From: an uncultured Bacteroidales bacterium
Lineage (GTDB): Bacteria; Bacteroidota; Bacteroidia; Bacteroidales; UBA932
Direction: 5' to 3'
Length of the DNA stretch: 64,000 nt
NCBI GenBank assembly: GCA_944322565.1
Contig: CALUPG010000002.1
Coordinates: 1 to 64,000, forward strand
Program-made: the position numbers and the translations under genes
Notes under the pieces: model-generated
The model's input: the letters and a program-made list of their open reading frames with translations, nothing else
The model's database searches: none
Told to the model about the DNA's origin: nothing
Shown here: one piece after another, positions 1-7,751 of the stretch
Position numbering within the stretch: the first letter of the stretch is position 1
How the letters are laid out: every line of letters starts with the position of its first letter

Positions 1-154
1 GTTTCATCTAATCTCTATATTTTACAGAATTTTAACAACTTACAGTGACTTTACCAACCGTTTTTGTCAATTATACCATCATTACCACATCTCACCCGAA
101 TACACAAAAAGAAAAGCAACCAACTGAAAACCAATTGATTGCTCTTCCTAAAAG

Positions 155-228
155 TCGGGGTACTGTGACTCGAACACAGGACCCTCTGGTCCCAAACCAG
201 ATGCGCTAGCCAACTGCGCCACACCCCG
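155..228 (-). tRNA. tRNA-Pro (UGG)
   Basis: The reverse strand folds as a 74-nt tRNA. A 7-bp acceptor stem (CGGGGTG with TACCCCG) is followed by a D-arm, an anticodon loop TTTGGGA that places UGG at positions 34-36, and a T-arm containing GTTCGAGTC. The discriminator base is A. CCA is not encoded; the next bases are CTTTT. A consensus promoter lies about 20 nt upstream. Confidence 0.95.
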
Positions 229-246
229 ATATTCTGAATTGGACTG

Positions 247-277
247 CAAAGATACATCTAATTTCTGAATATCCAAA
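247..277 (-). promoter_or_regulatory. Bacteroidota-type promoter of tRNA-Pro
   Basis: On the reverse strand TTTG (274-277) is followed after 19 bp by TATCTTTG (247-254), matching the TTTG / TAnnTTTG consensus of the Bacteroidota primary sigma factor. The predicted start is near 240, which leaves a leader of about 12 nt before the tRNA. Confidence 0.75.
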
Positions 278-314
278 ATTTTAAATACTTTCTTATAATA
301 TTTTTTAAAATATC

Positions 315-322
315 TATCTTTG
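315..322 (+). promoter_or_regulatory. Putative -7 element for lolD-trmN6
   Basis: TATCTTTG fits TAnnTTTG and sits 43 bp before the lolD ATG. No clear -33 TTTG is visible. It is divergent from the tRNA promoter. Confidence 0.45.
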
Positions 323-364
323 GGAAATGTTTGGGCAACCAATGAATAATTGAAGCAATGACAA

Positions 365-1033
365 ATGATTGAAGCACATGATATTGAAAAATCATTCGGA
401 CAGCTGAAGGTTCTCAAGGGGATTGATTTCACAGCCGGACAGTCAGAGGTTGTGTCCATCATGGGAGCGTCCGGGGCAGGGAAATCCACATTACTGCAGA
501 TTCTCGGGACCCTGATGCGCCCTGACAAGGGAACACTGATGATAGGGGGCACGAATGTGCTGAGTTTGAGCCGTGACAGGATATCAGAATTCCGAAACAG
601 ACATATCGGGTTTGTATTCCAGTTTCATCATCTCCTTCCCGAATTCACTTCTGTTGAGAATGTAATGATTCCGGCCCTGATTGGCGGCAAGCCGGAAAAA
701 GAGGCAAAGACAAAGGCAGAAATCCTTCTTGATGACCTCGGGCTGTCGCAGAGACTCAACCACAAGCCGGCAGAACTGTCCGGAGGTGAACAGCAGCGGG
801 TCGCAATAGCCAGGGCTCTTGTAAATAACCCGGCCGTGCTTTTTGCCGATGAGCCGTCAGGCAATCTTGATTCGGCGACCAAAGAAGACCTGCACAAACT
901 GTTTTTCAGGCTGAGGGACAAATACGGACAGACAATAATAATCGTCACACACGACCCGGAACTGGCCAGGATGTGCGACAGGACATTATACATGAAAGAC
1001 GGGCTTTTCCTGACGAAAGACAGAAATACATGA
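365..1033 (+). CDS. lolD: LolD-like ABC transporter ATP-binding protein
   Basis: 222-aa cytoplasmic ATPase of the MacB/LolD family. It would energise release of lipoproteins from the inner membrane through a LolCE-type permease. Walker A GASGAGKS is at residues 34-41, the LolD-typical [11 protein letters not shown] segment follows the Q-loop, and the signature LSGGEQQR and Walker [10 protein letters not shown] are intact with a switch His in IVTHD. The permease is not adjacent. The stop overlaps the next start as ATGA, so translation is probably coupled to trmN6. FtsE is the main alternative, but the Q-loop region favours LolD. Confidence 0.85.
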   Translation: MIEAHDIEKSFGQLKVLKGIDFTAGQSEVVSIMGASGAGKSTLLQILGTLMRPDKGTLMIGGTNVLSLSRDRISEFRNRHIGFVFQFHHLLPEFTSVENVMIPALIGGKPEKEAKTKAEILLDDLGLSQRLNHKPAELSGGEQQRVAIARALVNNPAVLFADEPSGNLDSATKEDLHKLFFRLRDKYGQTIIIVTHDPELARMCDRTLYMKDGLFLTKDRNT

Positions 1034-1896
1034 CTGGCGACACGGACATAAGAACAGATTCCTCAGATACAGACACCCGCAGCCCGGCAACAGCGAATGC
1101 AGCATCGGAAGAAACTGTATTCCGATTCAAAAGATTCTCCGTCATCAACCGACGCTCTGCGATGAAAGTGAATACCGACGGAGTACTTCTTGGCGCAGCC
1201 ATGTCCTTCAGCGGAAAAGAAAGGCGGCTGCTGGACATCGGTACCGGAACCGGAACCATAGCTTTGATGGCCGCCCAGCGGCTTTCGGATTTGGCGGACA
1301 ATCATAATCCTGACATGGCAGACTTCCGCATTACAGGGATAGACATAGACGGGGACTCTGCGACGGAAGCAGATGAGAATTTCAGAAGAAGCGACTGGAA
1401 AGACAAGCTGACAGCTGTCCACGCCTCGCTGAAAGATTTCGAGATGGCAATTGAAGGCAATCTTTCTGCCGGAGGCAATCCATCAGGAGAAGACGAAGCA
1501 AGGTTTGACATGATTTTCTCCAATCCTCCCTATTATGGAGGAGACATGAAAGCTCCGGACCCGAGACGCTGCCATGCACGGCATTCCGAATCCCTTTCCT
1601 GGGGAGACATCATCACCTTTGCCCAAAAGTATCTCAGCGAAGACGGAAGACTGGCTCTCATTCTTCCTTCAGAGGAAAGGACCGCACTGACACGCACTGC
1701 CGCCACAGACGGATTATACCTGTCCAGACTCATCAATATAAAGACTGTCCCGAGGAAAAAGCCGAAAAGGATTCTTGCGGAATTTTCCCGAAAACGGACC
1801 GGGACCATTCAGGAAGAAACCATATCCATACAAGACGCAGGAACCTGGTCCGAAGACTACAGGTCCCTGCTGTCCGATTTCCTCATAAGCCTATAA
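1030..1896 (+). CDS. trmN6: tRNA1(Val) (adenine(37)-N6)-methyltransferase
   Basis: 288-aa class I SAM-dependent N6-adenine methyltransferase of the YfiC/TrmN6 family, which methylates A37 of tRNA1(Val). The SAM-binding loop DIGTGTGTI is at residues 69-77 and the catalytic NPPY at 165-168. I chose the ATG at 1030 because it overlaps the lolD stop as ATGA; longer readings would lie inside lolD. The first 28 residues are polar and low-complexity. An insertion at about residues 140-158, rich in Gly and Glu, separates the SAM and NPPY parts. Confidence 0.85.
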   Translation: MTGDTDIRTDSSDTDTRSPATANAASEETVFRFKRFSVINRRSAMKVNTDGVLLGAAMSFSGKERRLLDIGTGTGTIALMAAQRLSDLADNHNPDMADFRITGIDIDGDSATEADENFRRSDWKDKLTAVHASLKDFEMAIEGNLSAGGNPSGEDEARFDMIFSNPPYYGGDMKAPDPRRCHARHSESLSWGDIITFAQKYLSEDGRLALILPSEERTALTRTAATDGLYLSRLINIKTVPRKKPKRILAEFSRKRTGTIQEETISIQDAGTWSEDYRSLLSDFLISL

Positions 1897-1958
1897 ATTT
1901 CCTCAAGAGCTGATAAAAAGACATCATCAGCCTTTCATGGATGACTCCGCAGCCGGCA

Positions 1959-2459
1959 TCATCTGGCGCCAGGACCGCAGTCAGGCCTCCTGTCGAAGTC
2001 CGGACGAGGACCATGATGAAGCCTGTGCACCTGTTCACGACGGAATCTCTCGTCTGCCACATAATATTTTGCCAGTTCGGCATCAGAAAGGACAGACTTG
2101 AGGCTGGCTTCCGCCTTTTTGTTGACATCACGCCTTGACGCAAGGGCCTTCAGGTACTCATCCAGAGCTGCCGCCATTTCGGATTCCGGCTTCCCGGACC
2201 TGACAGCCTCCTCAAGGACGCGATATGCATCCATAACTTTCATCTGTGCATCTCTCTTCTGACTCTGGACCTCATTGTATACCGGCCAGAACTTCTCTGC
2301 CATTTCCGGAGTCATGTCCATGGCCTCCGTCAGGAAAGCAATCCTCTCTGTCCTCATGCGGTCCCTCCAGTCATTCTCACATTTTCCATGCGGGGCCTGG
2401 GCATATGCCGCCGCAGCAGAAACCAGCAGAATCACTGCCATTGAAACAAATCTTCTCAT
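1959..2459 (-). CDS. Spy/CpxP-like periplasmic protein
   Basis: 166-aa exported protein with a signal peptide (MRRFVSMAVILLVSAAAAYAQ). The mature part is charged and helical, with the LTxxM-like stretch IAFLTEAMDMTPEMAEKFWPVY seen in Spy/CpxP-type periplasmic chaperones. It is the last gene of an ECF sigma / anti-sigma / Spy cluster, 20 bp after the preceding gene. In Bacteroidota such genes are usually envelope-stress outputs or sensors of the sigma factor. The assignment rests on helical pattern and context, not on a catalytic motif. Confidence 0.65.
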   Translation of the reverse strand: MRRFVSMAVILLVSAAAAYAQAPHGKCENDWRDRMRTERIAFLTEAMDMTPEMAEKFWPVYNEVQSQKRDAQMKVMDAYRVLEEAVRSGKPESEMAAALDEYLKALASRRDVNKKAEASLKSVLSDAELAKYYVADERFRREQVHRLHHGPRPDFDRRPDCGPGAR

Positions 2460-2479
2460 AATCGTCTCCTTTTAAATCA

Positions 2480-2860
2480 TTATAAATCATCAATCATCAG
2501 CGTGTCATTCCCTGCGCCCGCCTCATCCGTCCCGTCCGGATAATATTCAGCAGACCCGTCGTAGAAAAACAAATCGGGATCAGTCTCCGGAATCAGGTCC
2601 GAATAGAGAAACTCTTCATAGACCTCATCAGCAGACAGTCCGGACACGGCAAGCCCGCCGTCACCATACAGATAATCCGCATCAGCCGCACGGTTGCCGC
2701 CCGAAAAAAGGAAACCGCAGACAACGGCTATTGCAAGACAGGCAGCCACCCCGACATACAGGAGCCTGTTCCGCACTCTCCGCTCCACGCAGACCGACAC
2801 AAGTCTCCCGGGAAGTGAATCAAAATAGCCGTCAGGCACATCGTATGGCAATTTTTTCAT
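2480..2860 (-). CDS. Probable anti-sigma / single-pass membrane protein
   Basis: 126-aa protein. A short basic N-terminal cytoplasmic part (PYDVPDGYFDSLPGRL, common in Bacteroidota proteins encoded after ECF sigma factors) precedes one membrane helix at about residues 34-51 (LLYVGVAACLAIAVVCGFLF) and an acidic C-terminal tail. Position directly after the ECF sigma gene suggests it restrains that sigma at the membrane. It has no recognisable zinc anti-sigma motif. Function is inferred from architecture and context. Confidence 0.6.
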   Translation of the reverse strand: MKKLPYDVPDGYFDSLPGRLVSVCVERRVRNRLLYVGVAACLAIAVVCGFLFSGGNRAADADYLYGDGGLAVSGLSADEVYEEFLYSDLIPETDPDLFFYDGSAEYYPDGTDEAGAGNDTLMIDDL

Positions 2861-2939
2861 AATTCAGCTTATTATTGCACAAAACACTCATTAGACACCG
2901 GCACAATGAAAAGGTTAAACGCAGGCATGAAAAATCTTA

Positions 2940-3479
2940 TCAATCTCCGGAGATTTCTTTCTTGATTTTCATATACGCATGATGATAAGATGCTTTCAGG
3001 GAACCGACAGAAGAATGCATGATTTCTGAAATATCCTTGTATTCTAGTTCTTCAAAATAACGCATGACAAAGACCATGCGCTGCTTCGGGGGAAGCTTTT
3101 CTATTGCGGAGAGAAGACGCTTCTGAGCATCATCACCATTGAAATACTGGTCAGCCTCAAGAGTTTCCAGATACGGACGCGCCTCGGAAGCAGGAGTCAG
3201 GAAATTCCTGAGCCGCTCATGACGGATATGGTTCAGCACCTGGTTGGTGGCAATGCGCCATATCCATGTAAAAAGACGCGCCTCACCACGGAATGAGGGA
3301 AGCGCGTTCCATATTTTTACAAATGTATCCTGAAGGATGTCATCAGCATCCTGATGTGAACATGAAAAGCTGCGGATATGCCAATAGAGCCTTTCGCTGT
3401 ATTTCTTTACGATTTCATTGAAAGCCTTCTCACAATCGCCGGAAACATAGAGGGCGTATATCTCGCTGTCATTCATCAT
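2940..3479 (-). CDS. ECF RNA polymerase sigma factor
   Basis: 179-aa sigma-70 family protein. Region 2 (DADDILQDTFVKIWNALPSF, then a FTWIWRIATNQVLN segment) and region 4 (LPPKQRMVFVMRYFEELEYKDISEIMHSS, with a helix-turn-helix) are intact. I used the first of two consecutive ATGs (3479 and 3476); a longer reading would run into the transketolase gene. It starts 16 bp after the transketolase stop, so it is probably co-transcribed with a central-carbon operon. The two downstream genes look like its membrane regulator and a periplasmic target. Confidence 0.85.
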   Translation of the reverse strand: MMNDSEIYALYVSGDCEKAFNEIVKKYSERLYWHIRSFSCSHQDADDILQDTFVKIWNALPSFRGEARLFTWIWRIATNQVLNHIRHERLRNFLTPASEARPYLETLEADQYFNGDDAQKRLLSAIEKLPPKQRMVFVMRYFEELEYKDISEIMHSSVGSLKASYHHAYMKIKKEISGD

Positions 3480-3495
3480 CTGTCCGCAGCGACAG

Positions 3496-4455
3496 TCATA
3501 TCCTCTTTCTTGCGATTGCTCTTCTGGCAGCAGCAGCAATATGCTCTGCATCAAGGCCGTAAGCTTTCAGAAGCTCCGCCGGGGTCCCGGACTGGCCGAA
3601 TCTGTCTCCGCCGTTGACAAACTCAAGCGGGACAGGACAGCCGCCGGAAAGGGCATATGCTATGGCTTCACCCAGTCCGCCGACAGCATTGTGCTCTTCT
3701 GCACAAACAGCTGCACCGGTCTTGCGCACAGAAGCCACGACAGCCCCGGCATCAAGAGGCTTGATTGTCGCGATATCGATGACTTCGGCAAAAATGCCTT
3801 CCGCCTCCAGCTGTCCGGCAGCCTGAAGAGCCTCCCAGACGAGATGCCCCGTGGCAAATATCGTCACATCCGTGCCTTCCGTCATCATTACGGCCTTACC
3901 GATTATGAACTCCTGGTCAACGGGAGTAAAATTAGGCATTGCCGGCCTCCCGAAACGGAGATACACCGGGCCGACATATTTTGCAGCAGCCAGTGTGGCG
4001 GCCTTCGTCTGGTTATAGTCACATGGATTGATGACCACCATGCCAGGAAGAGCGCGCATAAGGGCTATGTCCTCCATGGTCTGATGAGTAGCCCCGTCTT
4101 CCCCAAGAGTAAGTCCGGAATGCGATGCGGCAATCTTGACATTCACCTGTCCGTATGCGACCTCCTGACGGATCTGGTCATAGACTCTGCCTGTGACAAA
4201 CTCTGCAAAGGAGCCGGCGAAAGGAATCTTTCCTGAAATGGCAAGGCCCGCAGCCACGCCTATCATATTGGCTTCCGCAATACCGCACTGGATGAACCTG
4301 TCCGGAAATTCCTTGAAAAATGCATCCATCTTGACTGAACTGGCGAGATCCGCCGACAGAGCCATGATTCTCGGGTCTGCCTTGCCAGCCTCATGAAGTC
4401 CTGCACCGAAACCGCTTCTGGTATCCTTGTTGCCGGTATTTATATATTTTTTCAT
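3496..4455 (-). CDS. Transketolase, C-terminal (pyrimidine-binding) subunit
   Basis: 319-aa second half of a split transketolase, carrying the transketolase pyrimidine-binding and C-terminal domains. CGIAEANMIGVAAGLA supplies the pyrimidine-binding Glu, followed by SHSGLTLGEDGATHQTMEDI. The enzyme swaps two-carbon units between sugar phosphates in the non-oxidative pentose phosphate pathway. The start MKKYINTGN at 4455 fits homologues; a longer open frame contains nothing conserved. It follows the N-terminal subunit gene by 58 bp. Confidence 0.9.
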   Translation of the reverse strand: MKKYINTGNKDTRSGFGAGLHEAGKADPRIMALSADLASSVKMDAFFKEFPDRFIQCGIAEANMIGVAAGLAISGKIPFAGSFAEFVTGRVYDQIRQEVAYGQVNVKIAASHSGLTLGEDGATHQTMEDIALMRALPGMVVINPCDYNQTKAATLAAAKYVGPVYLRFGRPAMPNFTPVDQEFIIGKAVMMTEGTDVTIFATGHLVWEALQAAGQLEAEGIFAEVIDIATIKPLDAGAVVASVRKTGAAVCAEEHNAVGGLGEAIAYALSGGCPVPLEFVNGGDRFGQSGTPAELLKAYGLDAEHIAAAARRAIARKRI

Positions 4456-4513
4456 TTCTGAAGATTTTCTGATATGATTCCGAATATATTCCCGATTTGA
4501 TTGAGGCCTGCCG

Positions 4514-5359
4514 TCAATAGTCGCCCAGAGTCTCCTCAAGCTGAGACAGGGCCACCGCACACTGCTCCGGGTTCGGAGCCTTGCCGTGCCACTCATTGGT
4601 CCCGGCCATGAAGTCAACCCCTTCTCCCATTACCGTCTTCATGAGAATCATGACAGGACGGCCTTGTCCGCAGGCTGCCTTCGCATCTGAACATGCCTTG
4701 AGGATTGAACTGAAATCATGTCCGTCACATTCAAGCACAATCCATCCGAATGCCTCCCATTTCGGTCTCAAATCCCCCACTCCCGCAACATCATCTACAT
4801 TACCGTCTATCTGCTGCCTGTTCCAGTCTGTCACGGCTATGAGATTGTCCACCCTATGGTGGGCGGCAAACATGGCCGCCTCCCAGATCTGGCCCTCCTC
4901 GCATTCCCCGTCACCGACAAGGACATACACAAGATGCGGGTCATTGTCCATCTTCTTGCCGATTGCAACGCCCACTGCAGCAGAAAGCCCCTGCCCGAGA
5001 GACCCGGAGGTCTGCACAACACCGGGAAGATTCCTGTCAACGGAAGGATGCCCCTGCAGCCTCGTGCCAATCTTCCGGAATGTGCCCAGTTCCGAAACAG
5101 GGAAATAGCCGCATCTGGCAAGGACAGAATAATACAGAGGACTCAGATGTCCTGCGGACAGGATGAATGCGTCCTGCCCTCGGCTGTCCCTCGTCCATGA
5201 AGCAGGATCATGGTCCATCACATTGAAATACAGCGCAACAAGAAAATCAGCACTGCTCATGGACCCGCCGGGATGCCCCGACTTTGCCCCCGAGACCATT
5301 CTGATGATGTCTCTCCTCACTTGGGAGGAAATTCTCTTCAATTCATCAATACTTGCCAT
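4514..5359 (-). CDS. Transketolase, N-terminal (ThDP-binding) subunit
   Basis: 281-aa first half of the split transketolase. The thiamine diphosphate motif begins GDGECEEGQIWEA and ends at DWNRQQ. SGAKSGHPGGSMSSADFL near the N-terminus and TSGSLGQGLSAAVG match transketolase pyrophosphate and substrate loops. The partner subunit is the next gene. Two-gene transketolases occur in many Bacteroidota. The promoter lies at about 5424-5431, with a hairpin in the leader. Confidence 0.92.
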   Translation of the reverse strand: MASIDELKRISSQVRRDIIRMVSGAKSGHPGGSMSSADFLVALYFNVMDHDPASWTRDSRGQDAFILSAGHLSPLYYSVLARCGYFPVSELGTFRKIGTRLQGHPSVDRNLPGVVQTSGSLGQGLSAAVGVAIGKKMDNDPHLVYVLVGDGECEEGQIWEAAMFAAHHRVDNLIAVTDWNRQQIDGNVDDVAGVGDLRPKWEAFGWIVLECDGHDFSSILKACSDAKAACGQGRPVMILMKTVMGEGVDFMAGTNEWHGKAPNPEQCAVALSQLEETLGDY

Positions 5360-5395
5360 TGTGCGTCTTGTTAAAAATTCCCGTCAGATTGTATT

Positions 5396-5417
5396 CATGA
5401 GCATCAGATTGCTCATG
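5396..5417 (-). other. Leader hairpin upstream of the transketolase operon
   Basis: A perfect 8-bp inverted repeat (CATGAGCA and TGCTCATG) with a 6-nt loop lies between the predicted start and the transketolase ATG, 37-58 nt before the gene. It has no T-run, so it is more likely a regulatory leader structure than a terminator. Confidence 0.45.
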
Positions 5418-5423
5418 CAGGCG

Positions 5424-5431
5424 CAAAACTA
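5424..5431 (-). promoter_or_regulatory. Putative -7 element for the transketolase-ECF operon
   Basis: TAGTTTTG on the reverse strand fits TAnnTTTG. The predicted start near 5417 coincides with the outer edge of the leader hairpin. No good -33 box was found. Confidence 0.4.
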
Positions 5432-5500
5432 CTTAATTTTTTTCAGTCATAAAAATTTAACGGTAACAAAAACGGAAAAAACAGGACTTGTCCGCCAGGA

Positions 5501-5535
5501 CAAAAAGAGGACCGGGCCAAACCGGTCCGGTCCTC
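5501..5535 (-). terminator. Rho-independent terminator of mdh
   Basis: A perfect 9-bp G+C-rich stem (GAGGACCGG at 5507-5515 with CCGGTCCTC at 5527-5535) is followed on the reverse strand by TTTTTG, 24 bp beyond the mdh stop. Confidence 0.75.
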
Positions 5536-5559
5536 AGGAGATTTCATAATATCCAGCCT

Positions 5560-6555
5560 CTACAGATTCGGATTGAGAGTCTTCCATTCTGATACAGGAG
5601 GGATGATGTTCAGCGAGATAATCTCATCGCGCATCTTGCAGAGATGCTCGTAGGATGCATCAAGGGCAGCCATTTCCTCAGGAGTACCCTCAACCTGTCC
5701 GTAGTGGACGCCGGCAGCGTCAATCACCGTAGGCATCGCCATCATCACATTGTGATATTTACCGGTATTGACATAGCATCCTGCAGGCCACTCGAATTTC
5801 TTGCCGCCCATGGCCGCAGCAATCATCTCGACAGACACATACGCCGGGCTCTGGAATGAAGAGCGGCCGCGGAGCTCGATGATTCTCTTTCCGCCCTGGA
5901 TGACATTGCCCTTTATTTCTTCCCATCTGACAAGAGGAAGCTTCGTGCCGAGGAGCTCGGAGAACGGCTTGCCGTCGACTGTCACCTTTGATGCGAATAC
6001 GGCCATCTGCTCGCCGTGTCCGCCGTAAGTGTGGCAATTGGCGACTTTGCACTGCTGGACACCGAATTCCTTGGCAAGGGCACTCTGCAGACGGGTCGAG
6101 TCAAGTGCCGCAAGAGTCGTCACCTGAGAAGGCTTCAGACCTGAATGAAGGAGAGTGACAAGGCCGGTGAGATCCGCAGGGTTGAATATTATCACAACAT
6201 GCCTGACATCCGGACAATATGACTTGAGATCCTTGCCAAGCTGCTCTGCAATCTCGCAGTTGCCCTTAAGAAGATCCTCCCTTGTCATGCCCTGCTTGCG
6301 CGGAGCTCCGCCGGAAGAAATGACGTACTTGGCGCCGGTCAAAGCCTCCTTCATATCAGTTGTCCATGTGATGTTTGCACCGTCGAATGCGCAATGGTAC
6401 ATTTCCTCGGCTACTCCCTCAAGACCCGGTCCGTATGGGTCATAAAGGCAGATGTTCGGAGTAAGCTTCATCATCATGGCCGTCTGGACCATGTTTGATC
6501 CGATCATTCCGGCTGCGCCGACAATGGTCAGTTTGTCATTTGTCAGGAAACTCAT
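5560..6555 (-). CDS. mdh: Malate dehydrogenase
   Basis: 331-aa NAD-dependent malate dehydrogenase of the lactate/malate family, interconverting malate and oxaloacetate. An N-terminal Rossmann loop VGAAGMIGSNM is present. Substrate-binding segments (GGAPRKQGM, then FNPADLTGLVT) and the catalytic His in NCHTYGGHGEQMA are in order. The length fits the Bacteroidota group of about 330 residues. It is monocistronic: its own promoter lies upstream and a terminator follows the stop. Confidence 0.93.
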   Translation of the reverse strand: MSFLTNDKLTIVGAAGMIGSNMVQTAMMMKLTPNICLYDPYGPGLEGVAEEMYHCAFDGANITWTTDMKEALTGAKYVISSGGAPRKQGMTREDLLKGNCEIAEQLGKDLKSYCPDVRHVVIIFNPADLTGLVTLLHSGLKPSQVTTLAALDSTRLQSALAKEFGVQQCKVANCHTYGGHGEQMAVFASKVTVDGKPFSELLGTKLPLVRWEEIKGNVIQGGKRIIELRGRSSFQSPAYVSVEMIAAAMGGKKFEWPAGCYVNTGKYHNVMMAMPTVIDAAGVHYGQVEGTPEEMAALDASYEHLCKMRDEIISLNIIPPVSEWKTLNPNL

Positions 6556-6596
6556 AATAATATAAATTTAATTTAAATGTATTTTCATGCAGACCG

Positions 6597-6604
6597 CAAA
6601 TATA
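6597..6604 (-). promoter_or_regulatory. Putative -7 element for mdh
   Basis: TATATTTG on the reverse strand, 41 bp before the mdh ATG. The surrounding 60 bp is very A+T-rich. It is divergent from a matching element 14 bp away. Confidence 0.5.
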
Positions 6605-6617
6605 ATAAAAAAATAAC

Positions 6618-6625
6618 TATATTTG
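6618..6625 (+). promoter_or_regulatory. Putative -7 element, rightward
   Basis: TATATTTG on the forward strand. It would drive the small ORF at 6651 and/or the phosphopantetheinyl transferase gene. Confidence 0.45.
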
Positions 6626-6650
6626 CAGTCGCAATTTAATTTTAAGACAA

Positions 6651-6845
6651 GTGGAACCTCCCAGTCCAATACTGACGAATCAGTCTACGGCGGATCAGAC
6701 ATCTGAAGATCCGCTGGCGGACAGCATCTTCATGATTTTTGGAACAGGCCCCGATGACAATATGCCTGAACATCATACCGTGTACACATATTCCGTGCGC
6801 GCGGGGCTTTCGTATGTCGGCATGCCCGGAGATTTCGCGTCTTGA
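6651..6845 (+). CDS. Hypothetical small protein (uncertain)
   Basis: A 64-codon frame beginning at GTG, 26 bp after a rightward -7 element and 30 bp before the next gene. The product is soluble and polar, with no signal peptide, membrane segment or recognised motif. Third-codon-position base use resembles neighbouring genes, which is the only sign of coding. It could be a small protein, a leader ORF, or a decayed gene. Confidence 0.3.
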   Translation: MEPPSPILTNQSTADQTSEDPLADSIFMIFGTGPDDNMPEHHTVYTYSVRAGLSYVGMPGDFAS

Positions 6846-6875
6846 TGACAGAACTTTTTGCTTTTCAAATACATA

Positions 6876-7517
6876 ATGGGACTATATCTGAGAAAAACAC
6901 TTGAGAACAAGGCCGAGATATCGGTGTGGAAAATCACTGAGACGGAAGACGAACTGCTGCAGTTGAGTTCCGTGCCCTCAGATGAAATGGAAGAGATCTC
7001 GCTCATACGCAGCGAAAGCCTGCGAAAGCAGAGGCTTGCCGTCAGGGCTCTGCTGAATGAAGTCTTCGAGGACAAGGTATACCTCAGCCACCACGACAAC
7101 GGGAAGCCATTCCTTGAAAACTGCATCACGAACATAAGCATCACCCACACAGAAAAATATGTAGCCATCATCACCCATCAGGAAGAGGACCTGGGCATCG
7201 ACATGGAGTCCATTGACCGGGATTTCACCGCCGTACGCGAAAAGGCGCTGTCGGACGAAGAAAGGGATGACCTCGACGATGATGACGAAAGAATCAGCGA
7301 GCAGCTTGCCCTTTACTGGTGCGCCAAGGAGGCCATTTTCAAGAGAATGTCCCAGAACAAGGTCGACTTCGCCGAACAGATTCAGGTCAGACGCTTCAAC
7401 CCTAAGGACGAAGGAGAAATGCAGGCCACTTTCATCCACAAGGACGGCTATGAGGAAGAGTTCGACCTCGAGTACATCACCTTTGACAGACATGTGCTCG
7501 TCTGGGTTGTCGGATAA
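6876..7517 (+). CDS. 4'-phosphopantetheinyl transferase superfamily protein
   Basis: 213-aa protein of the Sfp/AcpS-type superfamily, which moves phosphopantetheine from CoA to a serine of carrier proteins. The family pattern is visible: ISITHTEKYVAIIT, the Mg-binding LGIDMESIDRDF, and WCAKEAIFKRM with the conserved WxxKEAxxK. The ATG at 6876 is preferred over a TTG six codons earlier. It is a plausible activator of the acyl carrier protein at 53.9-54.1 kb, though the two genes are unlinked. Confidence 0.8.
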   Translation: MGLYLRKTLENKAEISVWKITETEDELLQLSSVPSDEMEEISLIRSESLRKQRLAVRALLNEVFEDKVYLSHHDNGKPFLENCITNISITHTEKYVAIITHQEEDLGIDMESIDRDFTAVREKALSDEERDDLDDDDERISEQLALYWCAKEAIFKRMSQNKVDFAEQIQVRRFNPKDEGEMQATFIHKDGYEEEFDLEYITFDRHVLVWVVG

Positions 7518-7568
7518 AACATCTTTGTTATCCAAATTTGAAGAATTCAAATTTAATTTGCTATTTAA

Positions 7569-7600
7569 TACCCTGTTAACAAATGAGTTAACAGGGTATT
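7569..7600 (+). terminator. Probable terminator after the PPTase gene
   Basis: A perfect 12-bp inverted repeat (TACCCTGTTAAC and GTTAACAGGGTA, loop AAATGA) lies 51 bp after the stop. The following T-run is short (TT, or TTT counting from 7599), so termination may be inefficient. Confidence 0.6.
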
Positions 7601-7658
7601 TCCGTATATGTTGATAACTTTTGCGGAGTGATTTCAACCTCGGTATTGATATTTGGTT

Positions 7659-7666
7659 TATCTTTG
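7659..7666 (+). promoter_or_regulatory. Putative -7 element for nrdDG
   Basis: TATCTTTG, 85 bp before the nrdD ATG. No -33 TTTG at the usual distance. Two palindromes lie just downstream, within the predicted leader. Confidence 0.45.
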
Positions 7667-7684
7667 TCTTCACTTTCGCACGAG

Positions 7685-7713
7685 CAAGGGATTTCCCTTG
7701 AAAAGGAGTCCTT
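7685..7713. promoter_or_regulatory. Paired palindromes upstream of nrdD
   Basis: CAAGGGA-TT-TCCCTTG (7685-7700) is followed after 2 bp by AAGGA-G-TCCTT (7703-7713). Both are perfect dyads in the predicted leader of the anaerobic ribonucleotide reductase operon. They could be an operator or an RNA stem-loop. They do not resemble the NrdR box. Confidence 0.4.
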
Positions 7714-7751
7714 CCAATCATTAAGACCATATTGAAATTTAGTTCTGAATC

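Noticed and set aside
1-154. Gene upstream of tRNA-Pro
   Set aside because: The open frame here reads through the tRNA and has no coding character; I see only A+T-rich intergenic DNA.
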